From Mycolicibacterium sp. S2-37 (GTDB lineage Bacteria > Actinomycetota > Actinomycetes > Mycobacteriales > Mycobacteriaceae): 64,000 bases of DNA. The position numbers and the translations under genes are program-made. The stretch covers positions 124,001 through 188,000 of the forward strand of contig NZ_JAFEVR010000015.1 in the NCBI RefSeq assembly GCF_017352375.1, in the 5' to 3' direction. This document shows, one piece after another, positions 1 to 8,545 of the stretch. How positions within the stretch are numbered: the stretch's first letter is position 1; every line of letters starts with the position of its first letter. The notes beneath the pieces were generated by a model that saw only the letters and a program-made list of their open reading frames with translations, searched no databases and was not told the origin of the DNA.

Positions 1-973
1 GTCCGATCCCGAAGGTCGATGAAATGCGCCAACCCTTTCGGGAACAGTCGCGCCCGCGATTCCATCGCCACCAGCGCACCCGACTCCGGACGCGCGTAGA
101 GGCGGCGCAGTGTCGCCCGCGACCGCGCGTCCCCGGCTGCGGCGACGATCAGTCCGCGGGCCACACCCGCGGGAATCGGCCCGTACCCCTGCACGTGGGC
201 CGGTTCTTCGTCGCCACCGCACAGTGCTGCATCGGCGATCGTCACGTTCACGGCGACCGGAGTGGGCGCCTCCGCCGGCCGTCCCGTCACGCGTTCGTAG
301 AGGGTGTCGGCCATAATCTGGTTGCCGGAACGCTCGTCGACGATGGTGTCAGCCGCGCGTTTGAGGGCGGCGTACACGCCGACGCCCTGCGCCACGGGAA
401 GCAGCGCGGTCACATAGGTCATGCAGTCCGGTGCCGGACGCACCGTCACCGACCGATCCGCGGTGGCCTTGGCGGCGCGGTCGACCACAGCCTGCGCATC
501 GAGTCGGTAGGCGATCTTCTTGGCTTCGGCCTCGACCCTCTTGTTGCCCCACCCCACCAATGTGTGCGGGTCGCTGCACAGTTCGGCGTCGAGTTGGCGG
601 CGGTGCTCCACGCTCAGGCAGGCCGACTCGCGCACGATCAGGGTGGCGCGCCATTCGGAGAGCAGCCCGCGCTCCAGTGCAGCCAGTGTGCACGGCATCT
701 CGTGGACCAGCGCCCGGGCGAAACCGAGATGGCGTCCGCCCTGATTCGGCGAATCCCGCCGCGCCAGGGCGACTCACTGGCCAGCCCACGCCCCCGGTGA
801 GCCGCCGGCGCCCCGGCCGAGGCTTCGGCCGCGCGACGCCTCTCATCGAGCAGCGCGGTCACCCGAGCCTGCCCCGCCGCGGCGGCGGCCTTGACCGTCT
901 CCAGCACTGCGAGCCGTGCTACCAGCGCAGCCTCATCGGCCCAGGGATCCACCGCCGCGATATCCTCGAACAT
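1..973 (-). pseudogene. DUF222 / 13E12-type protein, frameshifted and cut by the window edge
   Basis: The minus-strand reading begins MFEDIAAVDPWADE and continues through a helical DUF222 N-terminus to GRGLASE near 772. The homologous continuation VALARRDSPNQGG then appears one frame over and stays open to base 1. Restoring one G at the GAGTC around 771-775 joins the two frames into a typical DUF222 protein. The HNH nuclease end, if present, lies outside the window. The ATG (973) sits inside a perfect LexA box. The family is often SOS-inducible in mycobacteria and its biochemical role is not settled. The frameshift may be real decay or a sequencing error. Confidence 0.75.
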
Positions 974-981
974 GTGTTCGA
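966..981. promoter_or_regulatory. LexA (SOS) box overlapping the DUF222 start codon
   Basis: The sequence TCGAACATGTGTTCGA matches the mycobacterial LexA operator TCGAAC-N4-GTTCGA in both half-sites. It lies inside a longer inverted repeat with 15-bp perfect arms (958-972 and 975-989) around a 2-bp centre. The minus-strand start codon ATG occupies 973-971, so LexA binding would cover the translation start. The plus-strand cyclase-like gene starts only 42 bp away, so it could also be affected. Operator function is inferred from the exact consensus match. Confidence 0.85.
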
Positions 982-1022
982 GGATATCGATACCCACCGA
1001 CAAGGCCGCTAGATTCGCAAGC

Positions 1023-1985
1023 GTGGTCGACGACCGTCTGGTGGCATGGCTGCTCGATTCCGACCCGGCCCTGCGCTGGCAGGTCCAACGCGACCTCCTC
1101 GACGCTCCATCGGCGGTCTGGGAGGCGACCCGCGCGCGCACCGCGACCGAGGGATTCGGCGCCCAGTTGCTCGCACTCCAGGACGCCGATGGCCAGTGGG
1201 CCGGTGGCGCGTTCTTCCCCGCCGATTTCCGCTTCGACGAACCGGCCCCGGAACCAGACCAACCCTGGACCGCCACGACGTGGAGCCTGAACTCCCTGCG
1301 GGAATGGGGCGTCGATGCTGACGTCCTGCGTGAGCGCCGTACAGCCGAGCTTCTGGACGAGCACTGCCGTTGGGAGTACGACGACCTGCCCTATTGGGGC
1401 GGCGAGGTCGATTGCTGCATCAACGCCTGGACCCTCGCCAACGGGGTCTGGCTGAGCGCCGACGTCGCGGGCATCGCCGACTGGTTCATCGCCCACCAGC
1501 TGCCCGACGGCGGCTGGAACTGCGAATGGGTGGACGGTTCGGTCCGGTCGTCGTTCCATTCGACGCTGAACTCGCTCAAGGGATTGCTGGCATGGGACAT
1601 CGCCACCGGAGGGACTCCCGCCACCCGCGCGGCGCGCCGCGCCGGTGAGGAATACCTGCTGCAGCGCAATCTCTTCCGCCGCCTGTCCACCGGCGAGCCG
1701 GTGGGTCCGTGGGTCAGCCGGTTCTCCTATCCCCACCGCTGGTTCTACAGCGTGCTCAACGCCGCCGACTACTTCCGGACGTCGGCCATGTTCGACCGAA
1801 CGCCACCGGACCCGCGGATGGCCGAATCGATCGAGATGATCCGCGCGGCAAGGCAATCCGACGGCACCTGGTTACAGGGGAAGCGGCTGCCCGGCCGGGT
1901 CTGGTTCGACGTCGACGTGCCCGAAGGGCACCCGTCCAAGTGGCTCACCGTCATCGCGTCCCGGGTGCTGGCGTGGTGGGGATGA
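1023..1985 (+). CDS. squalene-cyclase-like (terpenoid cyclase/prenyltransferase fold) protein
   Basis: This 320-residue protein has repeated aromatic Gly/Trp motifs such as QLPDGGWNCEW, LPYWGGEVDCC and SDGTWLQ, typical of the alpha6-alpha6 barrel of squalene cyclases and prenyltransferases. It is about half the length of a full triterpene cyclase and I see no DXDD protonation motif, so cyclase activity is doubtful. GTG at 1023 gives the start VVDDRLVAWLL. The longer open frame upstream runs through the divergent SOS box and looks non-coding. It overlaps gluQ by 4 bp (ATGA), so the two are probably translated together. The substrate is unknown. Confidence 0.65.
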   Translation: MVDDRLVAWLLDSDPALRWQVQRDLLDAPSAVWEATRARTATEGFGAQLLALQDADGQWAGGAFFPADFRFDEPAPEPDQPWTATTWSLNSLREWGVDADVLRERRTAELLDEHCRWEYDDLPYWGGEVDCCINAWTLANGVWLSADVAGIADWFIAHQLPDGGWNCEWVDGSVRSSFHSTLNSLKGLLAWDIATGGTPATRAARRAGEEYLLQRNLFRRLSTGEPVGPWVSRFSYPHRWFYSVLNAADYFRTSAMFDRTPPDPRMAESIEMIRAARQSDGTWLQGKRLPGRVWFDVDVPEGHPSKWLTVIASRVLAWWG

Positions 1986-2857
1986 CCGCAGGCAGATTCG
2001 CACCGAGTCCGTCGGCCGACCTGCACGTCGGAAACCTGCGCACCGCGGTGCTCGCGTGGCTGTTCGCCCGCTCCACCGGCCGCCGCTTCCTGATCCGCGT
2101 CGACGACCTCGACGACCGCACCGCCACCGACATCGGCCACCGCCAACTGCACGATCTCGCGGCCATCGGCCTCACCTGGGACGAGCCGCCGCAGTGGCAG
2201 ACCGAACACCGCGACCGCTACAGCCGTGCCATCGCCGAACTGACCGGCCGCGGTCTGCTGTACGAATGCTATTGCAGCAGAAAAGACATCGCGCAGGCAC
2301 CGCGGGCACCGCATGCGCCGCAGGGCGCCTATCCGGGCACCTGCCGGGAGCTGACGCCCGATCAGCGGGCCATGCGGCGCGCCGAGACCGGCCGCCCGCC
2401 GGCCCTGCGCTTGCGTACCGACGTCCTCACCCACACCGTGCACGACGTGCTGCACGGTGACTACACCGGAATCGTCGACGACTTCGTGATCCGGCGGGGC
2501 GACGGCGTCCCGGCCTACAACCTCGCCGTGGTGGTGGACGACGCCGCGTCGGGTATCGATCAGGTGGTGCGCGGCGACGATCTGCTCAGTTCCTCACCGC
2601 GTCAGGCGTATCTGGCACGCCTGCTGGGACGGCCGGAACCGACGTACGCCCACGTGCCCCTGGTGCTCAACGAGGACGGGGCACGGCTGGCCAAGCGTGA
2701 CGGCGCAGTGACCCTCGCCGAGATCGGCGTGCCCATCGCGTTGCGCCAGATCGCCGAATCCCTGGGCTACGCCGCCGCGGATCTCGACGGCATGGTCACG
2801 GAGTTCGACCCGGCCACACTTCCCCGCCGGCCGTGGATCTACCGGCCGCCGGCCTGA
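1982..2857 (+). CDS. gluQ: glutamyl-Q tRNA(Asp) synthetase
   Basis: This 291-residue protein is a truncated glutamyl-tRNA synthetase catalytic core. The class I signature appears as FAPSPSADLHVGNL and the KMSKS-like motif as RLAKRDG. A zinc-site pattern is seen as CYCSRKD followed by YPGTCR. There is no anticodon-binding domain. The family attaches glutamate to queuosine at position 34 of tRNA-Asp. Its start overlaps the upstream cyclase-like gene. A tRNA-guanine transglycosylase lies 7 kb away, consistent with a queuosine pathway. Full-length GltX is excluded by size. Confidence 0.85.
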   Translation: MTAGRFAPSPSADLHVGNLRTAVLAWLFARSTGRRFLIRVDDLDDRTATDIGHRQLHDLAAIGLTWDEPPQWQTEHRDRYSRAIAELTGRGLLYECYCSRKDIAQAPRAPHAPQGAYPGTCRELTPDQRAMRRAETGRPPALRLRTDVLTHTVHDVLHGDYTGIVDDFVIRRGDGVPAYNLAVVVDDAASGIDQVVRGDDLLSSSPRQAYLARLLGRPEPTYAHVPLVLNEDGARLAKRDGAVTLAEIGVPIALRQIAESLGYAAADLDGMVTEFDPATLPRRPWIYRPPA

Positions 2858-2861
2858 CGGG

Positions 2862-4121
2862 TCAGTACTTCCCGAAGGTGAGCGCGACGTTGTTGCCGCC
2901 GAAGCCGAAGGAGTTGCTCAGGGCGTAGCGGTAGTCGCCGCGCCGCGGCGCTCCGGCGACCACGTCGAGGGAGATCTCGGGGTCGAGTTCGGTCAGATTG
3001 AGCGTCGGCGGCACGATGCCGTCGCGCAGGGCCTGTACGGTCACCACTGCCTCGACCGCACCGGCGGCGCCGATGGAGTTGCCCAGCGCCGACTTCGGCG
3101 CGTAGACCGCAGGCGAATGCGAGCCGAGTGCAGCGGTGATCGCCGTTGCCTCGATCCGGTCGCCGTCGACGGTCCCGGTCGCGTGGGCCTTGATCAGATC
3201 GATGTCGCCCGGCGACAGCCCGGCGCGCTGCAGTGAACGGCTGATCGCCTCCGTGGCGGCCTCGCCGGTGGGATCGGGCGTCACGGGGTCGTAGCTGTCG
3301 GAGGTGATGCCCGCCCCCATCAGCCGCGCCAGGATGGTCGCGCCGCGCGCCGTGGCGTGTTCCTCGGTCTCCAGGATCATCAGCGCACCGCCTTCGCCGA
3401 ACACCAGTCCGTCCCGGGCGGCGTCGAACGGACGGCAGGCGCCTGCCGGGTCGTCGTTGTTGGTCGAGAGCCTGCCCAACCGGGACAGCGCCGCGATCGG
3501 CACTGTCTCGATCTTGATCTCGACGCCGCCGCAGATCGCCACATCGGCCTCACCGAGGACGATCTGCCGCCACGCCTCGGCGATACCGGCGGCTCCGGCC
3601 GCATCGCCGAGCACCGGGGTCAGCACGCCCGCCTTGGCCTTGTGTTCGAGGCCGACCGCGGCAGCCGGCGCGTTGGGCATGAACATCTGCACGTCCAGCG
3701 GCGACGCCGCCCGCAGACCCTTGGCCTGCAACGCGAAGTAGCGGTTCAGGATGTCCTCGGACGCACCGAGGCCGATCCCGATGGACACCATCAGGCGGGT
3801 GCTGTCCACCTCGGGAGAACCCGCGCTCTGCCAGGCTCGCCGGCCCAGCACCGTGGACATCTTCTGCTGGTAGGACAACCGCCGCAGCTCGACCCGGTTC
3901 AGTTCGGATTCGAAGTTCTCGAGCAGTTGGCCGCCGATGCGCACCGGCAGGTCGAACTCCTCGACGAACGGGGCGTCCAACGCGCGGATACCGCTTCGCC
4001 CGGCGAGCAGGCCCTGCCAGGTCTCCTCCGCATCGACCGCCAGCGGGGTCGTCGATGCGAGGCCGGTGACCACGACGTCGGGGAAGCCGGCCCCGGTGGC
4101 CAGCGCTGCCATTTCCGTCAC
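2862..4121 (-). CDS. KasA/KasB-like beta-ketoacyl-ACP synthase lacking catalytic residues
   Basis: The protein aligns along its length (419 residues) with mycobacterial KasA/KasB, including STNNDDPAGACRPFD, GLVFGEGGALM and APKSALG. The nucleophile region reads VLGDAAGAAGIAEAW where KasA has VSACSSGSEAIAHAW, so the catalytic Cys is Asp. The second catalytic His (ALGHS) is Asn (ALGNS), and the FGFGGHN His is also Asn. Only the HATGT His remains. It therefore cannot condense by the usual mechanism. It could be a chain-length-factor-like partner or a binding protein. GTG at 4121 is preceded by AGGAA; ATG at 4112 is the alternative. No FAS-II genes are adjacent. Confidence 0.85.
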   Translation of the reverse strand: MTEMAALATGAGFPDVVVTGLASTTPLAVDAEETWQGLLAGRSGIRALDAPFVEEFDLPVRIGGQLLENFESELNRVELRRLSYQQKMSTVLGRRAWQSAGSPEVDSTRLMVSIGIGLGASEDILNRYFALQAKGLRAASPLDVQMFMPNAPAAAVGLEHKAKAGVLTPVLGDAAGAAGIAEAWRQIVLGEADVAICGGVEIKIETVPIAALSRLGRLSTNNDDPAGACRPFDAARDGLVFGEGGALMILETEEHATARGATILARLMGAGITSDSYDPVTPDPTGEAATEAISRSLQRAGLSPGDIDLIKAHATGTVDGDRIEATAITAALGSHSPAVYAPKSALGNSIGAAGAVEAVVTVQALRDGIVPPTLNLTELDPEISLDVVAGAPRRGDYRYALSNSFGFGGNNVALTFGKY

Positions 4122-4222
4122 TTGATTCCTAGAAAGGGTTCGTCGATGGGTACTGGTGGGCAACCTAACAGGTCCGGCGGGGACGATCGGCAGGCGAGGG
4201 AGACGATGGCAGGCAGGCAGCG

Positions 4223-4852
4223 ATGACGGGCAGCGACGCGCACTTCTACCGGACCGCCGACGGCACGGGTCTGCCCCATGACCCGTTCAACGCCATCGTC
4301 GGACCGCGGCCGATCGGATGGGTCTCGACGGTCAGTGCCGACGGCACCCCCAACCTGGCTCCGTACAGCTTCTTCAACGGGTTCAACTATCGCCCGCCGG
4401 TGGTCGGCTTCGCCTCGATCGGCTGGAAGGACAGCGTCGCCAACATCGAGGCCACCCGGAACTTCGTGTGGAACCTCGCCACCCGCGACCTGGCCGAGGC
4501 GATGAACGAGACGTCCGCGTCGGTCCCGGCCGCCGAGAACGAGTTCGATCGCGGTGGACTCACCGCCACACCCTCCGCACTCGTCGATGCGCCCCGAGTG
4601 CTGGAGAGCCCGGTGAACTTCGAGTGTGTGCTGACCCAGCTGATCCAGCTGACCGACATCGACGGTGCCGAGATCCCCACCTGGCTGGTCCTGGGCCAGG
4701 TGGTCGCCGTGCACATCGACAGGCGGTATCTGGTGGACGGCGTGTACGACACCGCGGGCCCCGGACCGATCCTGCGCGCCGGCGGACCAGCAGATTATGT
4801 TGCCGTGGAACGCGATTCGATGTTCAGGATGATCCGCCCCGACCACCGGTGA
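4223..4852 (+). CDS. flavin reductase family (FMN-binding split-barrel) protein
   Basis: This 209-residue protein has the flavin-reductase-like split-barrel pattern: PRPIGWVSTVSADGTPNLAPYSFFNGF near the start and the NIEATRNFVWNLA segment. Members bind FMN and reduce flavin for a partner oxygenase or act as small oxidoreductases. No partner monooxygenase is adjacent. The ATG follows AGGCAGGCAGCG. The 3' end overlaps the convergent CoA hydrolase gene by 29 bp. The substrate cannot be inferred from the sequence. Confidence 0.85.
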   Translation: MTGSDAHFYRTADGTGLPHDPFNAIVGPRPIGWVSTVSADGTPNLAPYSFFNGFNYRPPVVGFASIGWKDSVANIEATRNFVWNLATRDLAEAMNETSASVPAAENEFDRGGLTATPSALVDAPRVLESPVNFECVLTQLIQLTDIDGAEIPTWLVLGQVVAVHIDRRYLVDGVYDTAGPGPILRAGGPADYVAVERDSMFRMIRPDHR

Positions 4853-6167
4853 CAGGAGATCGCCCGTTCGCCGCGCGCTGGGCCGCCGCAAGCAAGTCGT
4901 CGCGGAACCGTGGGTGGGCGATCGCCGCGAGCGCCTCACCACGTTCCTGGACGGTCCGGCCCTCGAGCTCGGCGGCGCCGTACTCGGTGACGATCACGTC
5001 GACTTGATGTCGGGGCGTGGTGACCACGGCGCCGGGACCGAACCAGGGCACGATGCGCGACCGCACCACACCGTTCTTTTCGAACGTCGACGGCAGACAG
5101 ATCAGCGACCGGTCGGACAGTTCGAGACCGGATCCGGCCACGAAGTCCTCGGCCCCGCCGATGCCGCTGAACTGATCGCCGTCGATCGTGTCGGCGACCA
5201 CCTGCCCGTGCACGTCGACGGCAAGCGCTCCGTTGATCGAGATCATGTCGCGGTTGACCGCGATCACCTCGGGGGCGTTGACCACCTCGACCGGCAGGAA
5301 AACCACCTCGTCGTTGCCGTCGAGCCATGCGTAGAGATCCGCCGAGCCGAATGCGAACGTGGTTACGCTGACCCCGTCGAACTGGCCCTTTCCGGTGTTG
5401 GTGACCTTGCCCGCCCGATGCAGCCGCATGCAGCCGTCGGTGAACATCTCGCTGTGCAGCCCGTAGCCGCCGCCGTCCCCCTCGGCGAGCAGTGTGGCGA
5501 TCTGGTTGGGGATCGAGCCGATTCCGGTCTGCAGCGTCGCGCCGGACGGGATGAACTCGACCGCATGGCCCGCGATCGCCGTGTCGACGTCCGACGGTGG
5601 CCCGTCCCCGCCGGGCAGTGTCATCGGCGCATCGGTCGACGGCACCAGGATGTCGATCTCGTCGACGTGCAGCCCGTGCCGGTACCTGTCGCCCAGTCCG
5701 GCGGTCCGCGGAAACGCGTCGGAGACCTCGACGACGAGCAGTCGCGCGGGATCGGCGCCGGCCCGGCGCAACTCGCCGACCGTGCCGCCCGCATGCAGCG
5801 ACAGCGAACACCAGCCGTCGGCGTCCGGCGGCGTCGCGACCGTCGTCATCACCCGTGGGGCCTGACGTTCGAGCAGCGGACCGAAGCGTCGGAAGTCCGC
5901 GGGGGTGAACTCGATGTCGGCGCCGGCGTCGCGCAGCAACCGCTCCAGCGGGCCGAAGAATCCGGAAAGATAGCGGACCCCCGGGCGGGTGAACAATTCG
6001 GTGCCCACTGCCAGCAGCGCGCCGTAGACGCGCAGATCGGTCCAGTCGGTGCGCTGCCCGAGGGCCCGCAGCAGCGCCGGTGGCTGACCCGGCCCGAGCG
6101 GAATGCCCAGCGTATCGGCGGGCCGGAAGCACGACGCGGCCGCTTCGGCGGTCAGCTCCCTGGCCAT
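4824..6167 (-). CDS. acetyl-CoA hydrolase/transferase family protein
   Basis: The protein has 447 residues and the two-lobed class I CoA-transferase layout. Recognisable motifs are GIGSIPNQIATLL, YGLHSEMFTDGCMRL (the usual catalytic-glutamate region), GFGS-type turns and TEYGAAELEGRTVQERGEALAAIAHP near the C-terminus. Family members hydrolyse acetyl-CoA or move CoA between small acids such as acetate, succinate or 4-hydroxybutyrate. ATG 6167 (MARELTAE) is preferred because the upstream in-frame extension overlaps the divergent transporter promoter and looks non-coding. The actual substrate is not determined. Confidence 0.85.
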   Translation of the reverse strand: MARELTAEAAASCFRPADTLGIPLGPGQPPALLRALGQRTDWTDLRVYGALLAVGTELFTRPGVRYLSGFFGPLERLLRDAGADIEFTPADFRRFGPLLERQAPRVMTTVATPPDADGWCSLSLHAGGTVGELRRAGADPARLLVVEVSDAFPRTAGLGDRYRHGLHVDEIDILVPSTDAPMTLPGGDGPPSDVDTAIAGHAVEFIPSGATLQTGIGSIPNQIATLLAEGDGGGYGLHSEMFTDGCMRLHRAGKVTNTGKGQFDGVSVTTFAFGSADLYAWLDGNDEVVFLPVEVVNAPEVIAVNRDMISINGALAVDVHGQVVADTIDGDQFSGIGGAEDFVAGSGLELSDRSLICLPSTFEKNGVVRSRIVPWFGPGAVVTTPRHQVDVIVTEYGAAELEGRTVQERGEALAAIAHPRFRDDLLAAAQRAANGRSPVTGGRGGSS

Positions 6168-6260
6168 GGCGCCGGATTCTGCCGCATCGCCGGAAGAAGT
6201 CAACCCGTCACGATGAGCTGAAACCTTCTCTCCCGTCGCGGTGCTTGCTAGCGTCCGGCG

Positions 6261-7760
6261 GTGAGGTTTGCGCGAAGAGCCGTGCTGGCGGCGTTCCTGC
6301 TCGCGGTACTGACCGTGGCGGGGTGCGGCGGGTCGGCCGACCGCGGCGAGGATCCCATCAAGTCCGCCGGCGTGCTGCGGGTCGGCACCGAGGGCGTGTA
6401 CTCGCCGTTCAGCTACCACGATCCGGCGACCGGCGAGCTCGTCGGATACGACGTCGACGTGGCAAGGGCAGTCGCCGAGAAGCTGGGCGTCCGGGTCGAA
6501 TTCGTCGAGACGCCGTGGGATTCGATGTTCGCCGCGCTCGAGGCGAACAGATTCGACGTGGTCGCCAACGAGGTCACCATCAACCCGGAACGCCAGGCCA
6601 AATACGACCTCTCCCAGCCGTATTCGGTGGGCGAGGGCGTCATCGTCACGCGCGCGGACGACGACTCGATCACGTCGCTGGCCGACATCCGGGGGAAGAC
6701 CGCAGCCGAGAACGCCACCAGCAACTGGTCGCAGGTGGCCCGCGACGCAGGCGCGAACGTCGAGGCGGTCGAGGGCTTCACCCAGGCGATCACCCTGCTC
6801 AACCAGGGCCGGGTGGACGTGGTGATCAACGACAGCATCGCCGTCTACGCCTACCTCGCCGAGACCGGCGACAGGAGTGTCAAGATCGCCGGCACCGTGG
6901 GCGAGAAGAGCGAACAGGGCTTCGCCGCGCGCAAGAACAGCGGTCTACTCCCGGAACTCGACGGTGCCCTGGACGAACTGCGCGCCGACGGCACGCTGAC
7001 CGAGATCTCGCAGCGCTACCTCAAGGCAGACGCCACCGGCGCTCCGCAGGGCGGCCAACCGTCGCAATCCGGTGACCAGGCACCGCCGCCGCAGGTGCGC
7101 TCGGCGTGGCGGCTTGTCCTGGACAACCTCTGGCCGCTGGCCAGGGCCGCACTGACGATGACGATCCCACTGACGATCATCAGCTTCGCCATCGGCCTGA
7201 TCATCGCCCTCGGGGTGGCGCTCGCGCGGTTGTCGTCGAATGTGCTGCTGACCAATGTCGCCCGCTTCTACATCTCGGTCATCCGCGGCACACCGCTGCT
7301 GGTGCAGCTGTTCATCGTGTTCTTCGCGCTGCCCGAATTCGGCGTGCGGATCGACCCGTTCCCCGCGGCGGTCATCGCGTTCAGCCTGAACGTGGGCGGC
7401 TACGCCGCAGAGATCATCCGCGGTGCGATCCAGAGCATCCCCAAGGGGCAGTGGGAGGCCGCGGAGACCATCGGGCTGAACTACACCGGGGCGCTACGGC
7501 GCATCATCCTGCCGCAGGCCGCCCGGGTCGCGGTGCCGCCGCTGTCGAACACCCTGATCTCCCTGGTGAAAGACACCTCGCTGGCCTCGACCATCCTGGT
7601 CACCGAGCTGCTGCGCCAGGCGCAGATCGTCGCGGCGCCCACCTTCGAGTTCTTCGCCCTGTACGGCACGGCGGCGGTGTACTACTGGGTGATCTGCCTG
7701 GTGCTGTCGTTCGGCCAGAGCCGCGTCGAACACCGACTGGAAAGGTACGTGGCCAGATGA
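6261..7760 (+). CDS. amino-acid ABC importer, fused substrate-binding lipoprotein and permease
   Basis: Residues 1-260 form a family 3 solute-binding protein with lipoprotein signal (LTVAGCGG) and SPFSYHDPATGELVGYDVDVARAVAEKLG-type ligand motifs, here seen as YSPFSY and GYDVDVARAVA. After a Gln/Pro-rich linker near 265-280, residues 285-499 are a HisM/GlnP-type permease with the EAA loop (EAAETIGLNYTGALRR) and about five membrane helices. The fusion places the binding domain outside the membrane. GTG 6261 is the start. Its stop overlaps the ATPase start by 4 bp. Polar amino acids or cystine are the likely substrates. Confidence 0.9.
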   Translation: MRFARRAVLAAFLLAVLTVAGCGGSADRGEDPIKSAGVLRVGTEGVYSPFSYHDPATGELVGYDVDVARAVAEKLGVRVEFVETPWDSMFAALEANRFDVVANEVTINPERQAKYDLSQPYSVGEGVIVTRADDDSITSLADIRGKTAAENATSNWSQVARDAGANVEAVEGFTQAITLLNQGRVDVVINDSIAVYAYLAETGDRSVKIAGTVGEKSEQGFAARKNSGLLPELDGALDELRADGTLTEISQRYLKADATGAPQGGQPSQSGDQAPPPQVRSAWRLVLDNLWPLARAALTMTIPLTIISFAIGLIIALGVALARLSSNVLLTNVARFYISVIRGTPLLVQLFIVFFALPEFGVRIDPFPAAVIAFSLNVGGYAAEIIRGAIQSIPKGQWEAAETIGLNYTGALRRIILPQAARVAVPPLSNTLISLVKDTSLASTILVTELLRQAQIVAAPTFEFFALYGTAAVYYWVICLVLSFGQSRVEHRLERYVAR

Positions 7761-8521
7761 GCGACGATCGCGTCGTCGCCGAAGGTGTGCGAAAGGCCTT
7801 CGGGGACCTGGAGGTACTCAAGGACGTGTCGTTCCGTGTCGCCGCGGGATCGGTGACGACGGTCATCGGGCCGTCGGGTTCGGGTAAGACGACGCTGTTG
7901 CGCGCGCTCAACGCGCTGGACGTGCCCGATGCCGGCGTGATCCGGGTCGGCGGCGAGGACGGCGTGGAGATCGACTTCTCCAAACCCGTTCCCAAGGACG
8001 AGATCCGGCGGTACCGCGCGCAGAGTGGATTCGTGTTCCAGTCGCACAACCTGTTCCCGCACAAGACGGTGCTGCAGAACGTCACCGAGGGCCCGATCGT
8101 GGTGCAGAAGCGGCCGAAGGAGGAGGCCGAGGCCGCCGCGATCGAACTGCTCGGTCAGGTCGGGCTCTCCGAGAAGCGCGATCAGTACCCCTATCAGCTC
8201 TCGGGTGGTCAGCAACAGCGGGTCGGCATCGCCCGGGCGCTGGCGCTGCGACCGAAGGTGGTGCTCTTCGACGAACCCACCTCCGCGCTGGACCCCGAAC
8301 TCGTCGGTGAAGTGCTCTCCGTCATCAAGGATCTCGCCGTCGAGGGGTGGACGCTCGTGGTGGTCACCCATGAGATCCAGTTCGCCAAACAGGTGTCGAA
8401 TCAGGTGCTGTTCACCGACGGCGGTGTGGTCCTCGAGAAAGGCCCGCCCGAGCAGGTGATCGGCGCGCCGAAGGAAGAGCGCACCCGCCAGTTCCTCGAC
8501 CGAATCCTCAACCCGCTGTAG
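7757..8521 (+). CDS. amino-acid ABC importer ATPase
   Basis: This 254-residue GlnQ/HisP-type ATPase carries Walker A GPSGSGKTT, the Q-loop region GFVFQSHNLFPH, signature LSGGQQQRVGIARAL, Walker B VVLFDEPTSALD and H-loop VVTHE. It pairs with the upstream fused binding-protein/permease, whose stop codon it overlaps (ATGA). Two copies would drive a transporter with two fused permease chains. No separate second permease is present, so the complex is probably a homodimer of each part. Confidence 0.93.
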   Translation: MSDDRVVAEGVRKAFGDLEVLKDVSFRVAAGSVTTVIGPSGSGKTTLLRALNALDVPDAGVIRVGGEDGVEIDFSKPVPKDEIRRYRAQSGFVFQSHNLFPHKTVLQNVTEGPIVVQKRPKEEAEAAAIELLGQVGLSEKRDQYPYQLSGGQQQRVGIARALALRPKVVLFDEPTSALDPELVGEVLSVIKDLAVEGWTLVVVTHEIQFAKQVSNQVLFTDGGVVLEKGPPEQVIGAPKEERTRQFLDRILNPL

Positions 8522-8545
8522 GCCTGCCGTGAGAAGGTGTCCCCC

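Noticed and set aside
4914..6221. Plus-strand open frame over the CoA hydrolase
   Set aside because: It is Arg/Gly/Asp-rich shadow coding opposite a well-supported gene.
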